From: an uncultured Oscillibacter sp.
Lineage (GTDB): Bacteria; Bacillota; Clostridia; Oscillospirales; Oscillospiraceae
Assembly: GCA_946183715.1 (NCBI GenBank)
Contig: CAMHDB010000099.1
Location: forward strand, 1-6,926
Direction: 5' to 3'
DNA: 6,926 bases
Shown: piece by piece, positions 1 through 5,859 of the stretch
Layout of the letters: the number at the start of each line of letters is the position of its first letter
How positions within the stretch are numbered: position 1 is the stretch's first letter
The notes under the pieces: model-generated
The model's database searches: none
Seen by the model: only the letters and a program-made list of their open reading frames with translations
Told to the model about the DNA's origin: nothing
Program-made: the position numbers and the translations under genes

Positions 1-262
1 CTTCCGCGACGCCTACACCGTCACGGGACGCCTCGTGGCGTACTGTACGAGGGAGGGGAAGTCGCTGGAGGAGCTGTCGCTGGAGGAACTGCGCACGGAG
101 TCGGAGCTGTTCGGCGACGACGTTTACAAGGCCTTGCGCCTCGAAAACTGTATGGCCTTACGCAACAGCTACGGCGGCCCCGCGATTCGCGAGACGACGC
201 GCCAGATTCAGGACATTGAGGACTTTGTAGCCGAGCGCCAGCAGGAGGACGCGGACACATGA
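1..262 (+). CDS. argH: Argininosuccinate lyase, C-terminal end (partial)
   Basis: Argininosuccinate lyase splits argininosuccinate into arginine and fumarate, the last step of arginine synthesis, in the cytoplasm. Only the last 86 residues are visible; the reading frame enters at base 2 with FRDAYTVTGRLVAYC and runs to TGA at 260-262. This stretch matches the C-terminal helical domain of the family: the FR-x-A-x-x-x-x-G-x-LV helix, the 'LEELSLEEL' segment and the 'RNSYGGPA' turn before the last helix. Many relatives have His where this protein has Tyr (FRDAY) and Thr where it has Pro (GGP). The active-site regions lie upstream and cannot be judged. The stop overlaps the argC start in ATGA, and the last codons carry the argC ribosome binding site. 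A GTG at 35 lies inside the domain and is not a real start. The identification rests on this short domain plus its position beside argC. Confidence 0.9.
   Translation, partial: FRDAYTVTGRLVAYCTREGKSLEELSLEELRTESELFGDDVYKALRLENCMALRNSYGGPAIRETTRQIQDIEDFVAERQQEDADT
243..248 (+). promoter_or_regulatory. Ribosome binding site of argC
   Basis: A perfect AGGAGG lies 10 bases before the ATG at 259, inside the last codons of argH. It supports that ATG as the argC start and suggests that ribosomes ending argH can restart on argC. Confidence 0.8.
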
Positions 263-1197
263 AACCGAAAGTCTACATTGACGGCAAGGAGGGCACGACC
301 GGACTGCAAATCTACAGCCGCCTGTCGGCCCGCGACGACATCGAACTTTTGCTCATTGCCGGGGAAAAGCGTAAGGACATAGAGGAGCGCAAAAAGCTGA
401 TGAACGCGGCGGATTTGGTCTTTCTGTGTCTGCCCGACGCGGCGGCGCTGGAGGCTGTCGGGCTTGTGGAGAACCCCGGGACGAAAATTATCGACGCGTC
501 GACGGCGCACCGCACGGCCCCCGGCTGGGCCTACGGATTCCCGGAACTTTCGGAGGCGCGCAGGGACGCGATTACACGCAGTACGCGCGTCGCGAATCCG
601 GGCTGCCACGCCACGGGCTTTATCAGCGTCGTATACCCGTTAGTGGCGGCGGGGGTACTGCCGAAAGACGCTTTGCTCTCGTGCTTCTCCCTGACGGGCT
701 ATTCCGGCGGCGGAAAGAAAATGATTGCGCAGTACGAGGCCCCGGACAGGGAAGCATTACTGTCAAGTCCGGGCGTGTACGCGCTCTCACAGGCCCATAA
801 ACATTTGCCTGAAATGCGCGTCGTTTGCGGACTGGACGCCGCCCCGGTATTCAGTCCCGTTGTCGACGACTACTATAAAGGCATGGCGACGACGGTGCCT
901 CTGCATATGTCGCAACTGCGGGGCGTCGGAACGCCGGAGGAATTACGTGACATCTACCGCGCACACTACGAGACGGGGCGCGGGGTGGTGTCGGTGCCGG
1001 ACGGCGCGCCGAATCTGCTCTACGGCGCGGCGCTGTCGGGGCGCGATACGCTGTCGGTCGTGGTATCGGGCAACGCGGAGCGCGTGACGGTCACGGCGCT
1101 ATTCGACAATCTCGGCAAGGGGGCCAGCGGCGCGGCGGTGCAGAATATGAACATCATGCTGGGATTCCCGGAAACCGCCGGGCTGAATCTGGATTGA
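259..1197 (+). CDS. argC: N-acetyl-gamma-glutamyl-phosphate reductase, short (type 2) form
   Basis: ArgC reduces N-acetylglutamyl-5-phosphate to N-acetylglutamate semialdehyde with NADPH, the third step of the acetylated route to ornithine. The 312 residues begin with a Rossmann nucleotide-binding segment (VYIDGKEGTTGLQ, G12-T-T-G15). The catalytic cysteine is C116 in NPGCHATGF, followed by the SGGGKKM loop, and the conserved histidine motif HKHLPE is at 180-185. The opening (KPKVYIDGKEGTTG), the 'STAHRTAPGWAYGFPEL' segment and the length all fit the less common type 2 family (TIGR01851-like) rather than the longer E. coli-type ArgC. The start is fixed by AGGAGG and by the ATGA overlap with argH. 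No key residue is missing. The TfoX-like gene follows after 10 bases. Confidence 0.96.
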   Translation: MKPKVYIDGKEGTTGLQIYSRLSARDDIELLLIAGEKRKDIEERKKLMNAADLVFLCLPDAAALEAVGLVENPGTKIIDASTAHRTAPGWAYGFPELSEARRDAITRSTRVANPGCHATGFISVVYPLVAAGVLPKDALLSCFSLTGYSGGGKKMIAQYEAPDREALLSSPGVYALSQAHKHLPEMRVVCGLDAAPVFSPVVDDYYKGMATTVPLHMSQLRGVGTPEELRDIYRAHYETGRGVVSVPDGAPNLLYGAALSGRDTLSVVVSGNAERVTVTALFDNLGKGASGAAVQNMNIMLGFPETAGLNLD

Positions 1198-1207
1198 GGG
1201 TGTTGCA

Positions 1208-1534
1208 ATGGCCTCCGGACAGGAATACTTGCGCTTCATCCTCGACCAGTTGTCGGACTGCGACGGGATTACCTCCCGGCCCATGATGGGCGAATTTCTG
1301 CTCTACTGTCGCGGGAAGCTGTTCGGCGGGATTTACGACAACCGTCTGCTTGTCAAGCCCGTAAAAGCCGCCGCCAACTACCTGCGGAGCGTCTCCTACG
1401 AGACGCCCTACCCCGGCGCGAAGCCGATGTTGCTAGTAGACGACGTGGACAGCAAAGCGTACCTCGCGGGACTGCTGGAAGCCATGTACCCGGAACTGCC
1501 GGATTCAAGACGGAAATCAGGAGGAACTTTATGA
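1208..1534 (+). CDS. TfoX/Sxy N-terminal-domain protein, stand-alone
   Basis: This 108-residue protein matches the TfoX N-terminal domain (PF04993-like): MASGQEYLRFILDQLS at the start, RPMMGEF at 25-30, GGIYDNRLLVKP at 40-51 and YPGAKPMLLVDDVD at 68-81. Full-length Sxy/TfoX of gamma-proteobacteria (about 200 residues) has a second, C-terminal domain and controls competence with CRP; that half is absent. Small TfoX_N-only proteins are common in Clostridia and their role is not known to me, so no competence function is claimed. There is no signal peptide or membrane segment. The start has a modest site (GAGGG at 1196-1200, overlapping the argC stop). The last codons (SGGTL) contain the argJ Shine-Dalgarno, and the stop overlaps the argJ ATG in ATGA, so it is co-transcribed and probably translationally coupled with argJ. 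The family call is firm; the reason for its place in this operon is open. Confidence 0.9.
   Translation: MASGQEYLRFILDQLSDCDGITSRPMMGEFLLYCRGKLFGGIYDNRLLVKPVKAAANYLRSVSYETPYPGAKPMLLVDDVDSKAYLAGLLEAMYPELPDSRRKSGGTL
1519..1524 (+). promoter_or_regulatory. Ribosome binding site of argJ, inside the TfoX-like gene
   Basis: AGGAGG lies 6 bases before the ATG at 1531 and is read as part of the Ser-Gly-Gly codons near the end of the TfoX-like protein. It fixes the argJ start at the ATGA overlap. Confidence 0.85.
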
Positions 1535-2754
1535 AATTTATCGAGAACGGCGTGTGCGCCGCGAAGGGATTCCGCGCGGCGGGTATCCATGTGGGCGTCA
1601 AGACGCACGCCGACTGGAAAAAGGACGTTGCGCTGATTGTGTCGGAGACGCCCTGCGCGGCGGCGGGGGTATTCACGCGGAACGTCGTCAAGGCCGCGCC
1701 GATTCACGTCGATATCGCCCACCTCGAAAACGGCGTGGCGCGGGCGGTCATCGCCAACAGCGGCAACGCCAACGCCTGCGCGCCGCACGGCGAGGAGTAC
1801 GCCGAGCGGATGTGCGCGGCGGCGGCGGGGGTTATCGGCTGTGAACCCGGAGACGTACTGGTTTCGTCAACGGGCGTCATCGGGCAGACGCTGAATATCG
1901 AGGCCATCGAGGGCGGCGTGCGGAAGCTCTACGACGCGCTGGACGCGTCGGCGGAAGCGAGCGACGCGGCGGCACACGCCATCATGACCACGGACACCGC
2001 GAAAAAAGAGGCCGCTGTCGAGACGGTTATCGGCGGAAAAACGGTTCGTATCGGCGGAATCGCCAAGGGTAGCGGCATGATTCACCCCAACATGGGGACT
2101 ATGCTGTGCTTCCTGACTACGGACTGCGCGATATCGTCCGGCATGATTCGCGCGGCGTTGCTGGAGACGGCGGAGGTCAGCTTCAACCGTATCAGCGTGG
2201 ACGGCGACACCTCCACGAACGACAGTTGCATAGTACTGGCGAACGGCCTCGCGGGCAACGCGGAAATCACGGCGAAGGGCCCCGACTACGACGCGTTTCT
2301 GGAAGCCTTACAGGCGCTTTGCGTGCGGCTGGCGCGGGAAATGGCCTCCGACGGCGAGGGCGCGAAACATCTGATTACGTGTACGGTCAGCGGCGCGGAG
2401 AGCGTCAAGAGCGCGGAGACGATTGCAAAGTCGGTCATTTCCTCCACGCTGATGAAGGCGGCCATATTCGGCGCGGACGCCAACTGGGGCCGGGCGCTGT
2501 GCGCGATGGGCTATTCCGGGGAGGCGTTCGACCCGGAGAAAGTCGACGTGTCTTTCGCGAGCGCGGCGGGGGAAATCGCCGTATGCGCGAACGGGCGCGG
2601 GCTGGAGTTCGACGAGGACAAGGCCAAGCGGATTCTCACGGAACACGACGTGGAAATCAGAATCACCATGGGCGAAGGCGGCGCGGCGTGTACCTGCTGG
2701 GGCTGTGACATCACCTACGACTATATCAAAATCAACGGGGACTACCGGACTTGA
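1531..2754 (+). CDS. argJ: Ornithine acetyltransferase (ArgJ; glutamate N-acetyltransferase)
   Basis: ArgJ transfers the acetyl group from N-acetylornithine to glutamate, giving ornithine and recycling N-acetylglutamate; some members also use acetyl-CoA. The 407 residues cover the full family length, from GVCAAKGFRAAGIHVGVK to the usual ending TYDYIKINGDYRT. The oxyanion-hole pair is seen in SSTGVIGQ (T114-G115). The self-cleavage region is KGSGMIHPNMGTML, with the predicted nucleophile at T190, so the proprotein should split into alpha (1-189) and beta (190-407) chains. The residue before the cut is Gly189 where many ArgJ have Ala. The segment GADANWGRALCAMGYSG is typical of the beta chain. 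No argA is visible here, so a bifunctional enzyme is possible, but sequence alone does not settle that. The argB ATG follows 14 bases after the stop. Confidence 0.97.
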   Translation: MKFIENGVCAAKGFRAAGIHVGVKTHADWKKDVALIVSETPCAAAGVFTRNVVKAAPIHVDIAHLENGVARAVIANSGNANACAPHGEEYAERMCAAAAGVIGCEPGDVLVSSTGVIGQTLNIEAIEGGVRKLYDALDASAEASDAAAHAIMTTDTAKKEAAVETVIGGKTVRIGGIAKGSGMIHPNMGTMLCFLTTDCAISSGMIRAALLETAEVSFNRISVDGDTSTNDSCIVLANGLAGNAEITAKGPDYDAFLEALQALCVRLAREMASDGEGAKHLITCTVSGAESVKSAETIAKSVISSTLMKAAIFGADANWGRALCAMGYSGEAFDPEKVDVSFASAAGEIAVCANGRGLEFDEDKAKRILTEHDVEIRITMGEGGAACTCWGCDITYDYIKINGDYRT

Positions 2755-2760
2755 AAGGAG
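2754..2760 (+). promoter_or_regulatory. Ribosome binding site that fixes the argB start
   Basis: AAAGGAG begins at the last base of the argJ stop and sits 8 bases before the ATG at 2769. The frame stays open back to a TTG at 2751, but that codon would place this site inside the gene and has no good site of its own, so ATG 2769 is preferred. Confidence 0.85.
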
Positions 2761-2768
2761 CGGCGCGT

Positions 2769-3683
2769 ATGGCCTCCCATGAAGTACAGGCCCAGACGCT
2801 GGTGGAGGCCCTGCCCTACATCCAGCAGTTCACGGGCAAGACGATAGTCATCAAGTACGGCGGAAACGCCATGATTTCCGAGGAACTCCGGAAAGCCGTC
2901 ATGAGCGACATTGTCCTGCTAAGTCTGGTGGGAATCCGCGTGGTGATGGTACACGGCGGCGGGCCCGAAATCAACGAGATGTTGAAGAAAACCGGGCACC
3001 AGTCGCGTTTCGTGGACGGCCTCCGCTACACCGACCGCGAGACGATGGACATCGTACAGTCGGTTTTGTGCGGCAAGGTCAACAAGGATTTAGTCGCGCA
3101 GATTAACCGCATGGGCGGGAAGGCAATCGGGCTTTGCGGCATGGACGGCGCGTTATTCCGGGCCGTCCAGCTCGACGAGAAATACGGCCTCGTCGGACGC
3201 ATTACGGGCGTCGACCCGAAGCCCATTGAGAGCGTGCTGGGCAGCGGATACATTCCGGTGGTCTCGACGGTGGCGCAGGGCGTGGACGCGGACACCGCCT
3301 ACAATATCAACGCCGACACCGCCGCCGCCCAACTCGCGCAGGCCCTGTGCGCCGAAAAGCTCATCCTCTTAACGGACGTGCGCGGACTGCTCCGCGACCC
3401 CAAGGACGAAAATACGCTGATTCGCGTCGTACAGTTGCGGGACATCCCGGCACTTATGCGCAGCGGCATTATCTCCGGCGGCATGATTCCCAAAATCAAC
3501 TGCTGTCTGGAGGCGGTCATGGGCGGCGTGGAATATGTCCACATTATTGACGGGCGCATCCCCCACTCGATTCTGATTGAACTTCTCAGTTCCAAGGGAA
3601 TCGGCACCATGATAATTCACGAGAAAAAATCCACGCTCATTGATATGCTCCGCCGCGTTTATCCCTATCCTATCGACGACTAA
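2769..3683 (+). CDS. argB: Acetylglutamate kinase, predicted arginine-inhibited type
   Basis: ArgB phosphorylates N-acetylglutamate with ATP, normally the control point when ArgJ recycles the acetyl group. Counted from ATG 2769 it has 304 residues. Amino-acid-kinase motifs are in order: KYGGNAM from K29, HGGGPEIN at 62-69, the substrate arginine in GLRYTD (R86), NINADTAA from 179, LLTDVRG, and GGMIPK ending at K242, the conserved phosphate-contacting lysine. Two traits mark the arginine-sensitive, hexameric class: an N-terminal extension before the first strand (about residues 6-22, AQTLVEALPYIQQF) and the C-terminal signature RIPHSILIELLSSKGIGT at 263-280, close to the known H-x-L-L-x-E-L-x-T/S-x-x-G-x-G-T pattern. 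Feedback inhibition by arginine is therefore predicted, not shown. The hydrolase gene begins 15 bases after the TAA stop. Confidence 0.97.
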   Translation: MASHEVQAQTLVEALPYIQQFTGKTIVIKYGGNAMISEELRKAVMSDIVLLSLVGIRVVMVHGGGPEINEMLKKTGHQSRFVDGLRYTDRETMDIVQSVLCGKVNKDLVAQINRMGGKAIGLCGMDGALFRAVQLDEKYGLVGRITGVDPKPIESVLGSGYIPVVSTVAQGVDADTAYNINADTAAAQLAQALCAEKLILLTDVRGLLRDPKDENTLIRVVQLRDIPALMRSGIISGGMIPKINCCLEAVMGGVEYVHIIDGRIPHSILIELLSSKGIGTMIIHEKKSTLIDMLRRVYPYPIDD

Positions 3684-3698
3684 GAGAGACGGCGCTTT

Positions 3699-4670
3699 AT
3701 GATTACCTCTTTCGTAAAACACGCGGGGCGCATAACCGGCAAGGCGTTCAAAATCGCGGCGATTGCCCTACTGGCGCTTCTCGCTCTCGTCGCGGGCGTT
3801 CTCCTGTTGCTCGCGATATCCCCGGCTGTGCCGCGCAACTACTCGAAAACCGTCAAAACGGGCGGCGGGATAGAATCGCGCTATCTGGAAAACGGAAATC
3901 TGAAAGTCAAGTACCGGGAGGAACCCGCCCCGGAACCGCTGAAAAAGTTTGAAATCTATTATCCGGCGGAGCTGACGGAAAGCGGCGGCAAATACCCCGT
4001 TGTACTTTTTCTGAACGGCTCGGGGACGCCCGGCTCAAAATACAAGGCGCTGTTCCGGCATTTGGCCTCGTGGGGATTCGTCGTCGCGGGGAATGAAGAC
4101 CCCAGTACGGGAACGGGCGAGAGCGCCGACCGGACGTTACAATATCTGCTGGAACAGAACGCCGACCCCGACAGCGTTTTCTACGGGAAGCTGGACACGG
4201 ACAATATCGGAATTTCCGGACATTCCCAAGGCGGCGCGGGCGTTCTCCATGCGGTCACGCTCGGCGAATACAGCTCCCTGTACAAAACGGCGGTGGCGTT
4301 GTCGCCGACGGGCGAGGAGACAGCCCGCGCTTTAGGATGGGATTATGAACCGGGCAAAGTTTCCATTCCGCTGTTGATGTTCGCCGGGACGGAGGGAGAC
4401 TTTGAGACAAAGGTAGTCTTGCCCTTTGAGGCAATGACGGCAATCTATGACAAGATTCCGGGGCCGAAAGCAATGGCGCGGCGTAGCGGCGCGGAACACG
4501 GCGAAATGCTTTACAGCGCGGACGGATACGTAACGGCGTGGTTCATGTGGCAGTTGAAGGGGGACGCGGAGGCGGCGGAGGCTTTCGCGGGCAGTAGCGC
4601 CGAACTGCTCCGCAATGACTTGTACCAAGACCAGCGAATCAAGATTGAGCAAGGGAGTGACATTACGTGA
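3699..4670 (+). CDS. Membrane-anchored alpha/beta hydrolase, substrate unknown
   Basis: This 323-residue protein starts with a basic stretch (K7, R11, K15, K18) and one strongly hydrophobic segment at about 18-41, with no lipobox cysteine; this looks like an N-in signal anchor that puts the rest outside the membrane. The remainder is an alpha/beta hydrolase: strand and oxyanion region YPVVLFLNGSG (N106-G107 where many relatives have HG), then LASWGFVVAGNEDPSTG, then the nucleophile elbow GHSQGG with S176. D234 in FAGTEGDFE and H267 in SGAEHGEML are the likely other triad members. It resembles esterase/chlorophyllase/PETase-like families (PF12740-like) common in Clostridia. No substrate can be read from the sequence, and it has no known role in arginine synthesis. 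Its site (purine-rich GAGAGA at 3684-3689) is weak. Its end overlaps the argD GTG start in GTGA, tying it to the operon. Parts of it look less GC-rich than the arg genes, possibly a later insertion. Confidence 0.88.
   Translation: MITSFVKHAGRITGKAFKIAAIALLALLALVAGVLLLLAISPAVPRNYSKTVKTGGGIESRYLENGNLKVKYREEPAPEPLKKFEIYYPAELTESGGKYPVVLFLNGSGTPGSKYKALFRHLASWGFVVAGNEDPSTGTGESADRTLQYLLEQNADPDSVFYGKLDTDNIGISGHSQGGAGVLHAVTLGEYSSLYKTAVALSPTGEETARALGWDYEPGKVSIPLLMFAGTEGDFETKVVLPFEAMTAIYDKIPGPKAMARRSGAEHGEMLYSADGYVTAWFMWQLKGDAEAAEAFAGSSAELLRNDLYQDQRIKIEQGSDIT
4651..4657 (+). promoter_or_regulatory. Ribosome binding site supporting the GTG start of argD
   Basis: AAGGGAG lies 9 bases before the GTG at 4667, inside the end of the hydrolase gene. 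The next in-frame ATG (4709) has no such site and would cut conserved N-terminal residues (ALTQQYIMPTYGRFP), so GTG is chosen. Confidence 0.8.
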
Positions 4671-5845
4671 CATCCGAAGAAATCCGGGCCTTGACCCAAC
4701 AGTATATCATGCCGACTTACGGGCGCTTTCCGGTGGTTATCGACCACGGGCAGGGCGCGCGGCTCTACGACCCCGAGGGCCGGGAGTACATCGACTTTAC
4801 GAGCGGTATCGGCGTGTGCGATTTGGGCTACGGCTACGCGCCGTGGGCCGACGCTATCGCGGCGCAGGCGCGGAAACTGGGGCACGTCTCCAACCTGTTC
4901 TATACGGAACCGGCGGCGCGGCTTGCGGAGATTCTCTGCAAGCGTACCGGGATGAGCGCGGCGTTTTTCGCCAACGGCGGCGGCGAGGCCAACGAGGGGC
5001 TTATCAAGCTGGCGCGCAAGTACAGTTTCGACCGCTACGGGCAGGGCCGCGCGACGATTATCAGCCTCAAGAACTCCTTCCACGGGCGCACGATTACCAC
5101 CCTCAAGGCCACCGGACAGGAAGTCTTTCACAACTACTTTTTCCCGTTCACGGAGGGTTTCCGCTACGCCGACGCAAACGACATGGACGCCCTGAACGCC
5201 GTCGCGGGGGAGGACGTTTGCGCCGTACTGGTCGAACTGGTACAGGGCGAGGGCGGCGTGTTGCCGCTGGATAAGGACTATGTCGCGGCGCTGTCGAGGC
5301 TCTGCGCCGAGCGCGACTGGCTCCTGTTGGTCGACGAAGTACAGACAGGTATCGGGCGGACGGGTACGCTGTTCGCGTTCCAGCAGTACGGCGTGACGCC
5401 CGACGCGCTGACATTCGCCAAAGGAATCGCGGGCGGGCTCCCCATGAGCGGCATACTGGCCAACGAAAAGTGCCGGGACGTACTCGGCCCCGGCACACAC
5501 GCCACGACTTTCGGCGGGAACCCCGTCTGCGCCGCCGCCGCGCTGGTCGTACAGGAGACGCTCAGCGACGCCTTTCTTGCGGAAGTCGCGGAGAAGGGGC
5601 GCTACCTGCGCGAATCCATTGAGGCCTTGCAACTGCCCTGTTTCGGCGCGACGCGCGGCATGGGGCTTATGATAGGTATCTCCGTCGCGGACGGCTACAG
5701 CAACCGCGAACTCGCCAACCGCCTGATTGACGGCGGCCTGCTCGTCCTGACGGCGGGCGCGGGAATGCGCCTGTTGCCGCCGCTGGTCGTCACGAAACAG
5801 GAGATGGACGACGGCCTCGCCATTATGAAGAAGGTTCTTGCCTGA
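4667..5845 (+). CDS. argD: Acetylornithine aminotransferase
   Basis: ArgD is a PLP enzyme that moves an amino group from glutamate to N-acetylglutamate semialdehyde, giving N-acetylornithine. The 392 residues are family length. Seen in order: the N-terminal TYGRFPVVIDHGQG segment; the phosphate-binding loop FFANGGGEANEG at 100-111; FHGRT with F138-H139 stacking on the cofactor; LLVDEVQTGIGRTG with D223 for the pyridine nitrogen; TFAKGIAGGLP with the Schiff-base lysine K252; and TTFGGNP at 280-286. The loop reads NGGGEA where the usual form is NSGAEA, so two positions next to the PLP phosphate are Gly (G104, G106). Related class III aminotransferases (succinylornithine, ornithine, GABA) share most of these motifs; the operon context decides for ArgD. 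This is the only predicted GTG start in the window. The argF ATG follows 14 bases after the stop. Confidence 0.95.
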   Translation: MTSEEIRALTQQYIMPTYGRFPVVIDHGQGARLYDPEGREYIDFTSGIGVCDLGYGYAPWADAIAAQARKLGHVSNLFYTEPAARLAEILCKRTGMSAAFFANGGGEANEGLIKLARKYSFDRYGQGRATIISLKNSFHGRTITTLKATGQEVFHNYFFPFTEGFRYADANDMDALNAVAGEDVCAVLVELVQGEGGVLPLDKDYVAALSRLCAERDWLLLVDEVQTGIGRTGTLFAFQQYGVTPDALTFAKGIAGGLPMSGILANEKCRDVLGPGTHATTFGGNPVCAAAALVVQETLSDAFLAEVAEKGRYLRESIEALQLPCFGATRGMGLMIGISVADGYSNRELANRLIDGGLLVLTAGAGMRLLPPLVVTKQEMDDGLAIMKKVLA

Positions 5846-5850
5846 ACCCC

Positions 5851-5855
5851 GGAGG
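5851..5855 (+). promoter_or_regulatory. Ribosome binding site of argF
   Basis: GGAGG sits 4 bases before the ATG at 5860, in the 14-base gap after argD. The spacing is short but the match is good, and the protein's opening (HFLKLLDFTPDEI) agrees with known ornithine carbamoyltransferases. Confidence 0.75.
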
Positions 5856-5859
5856 AATT

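Noticed and set aside
1208..1534. Reading the TfoX-like gene as a competence regulator
   Set aside because: The C-terminal half of Sxy/TfoX is missing and no competence gene is near; only the domain name can be supported.
2106..2708. Open frame of 200 residues on the plus strand in another frame within argJ
   Set aside because: It lies wholly inside a well-supported argJ and has a low-complexity Arg/Gly-rich product, so it is a frame shadow.
2751..2768. TTG at 2751 as the argB start
   Set aside because: It overlaps the argJ stop neatly, but the AAAGGAG at 2754-2760 is spaced for ATG 2769, and the extra six residues match nothing conserved.
4511..5632. Long open frame of 373 residues on the minus strand
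   Set aside because: It lies opposite argD and the end of the hydrolase, is rich in Arg, Gly and Ala as expected from antisense of GC-rich codons, and matches no family I recognise. It is a shadow of argD.
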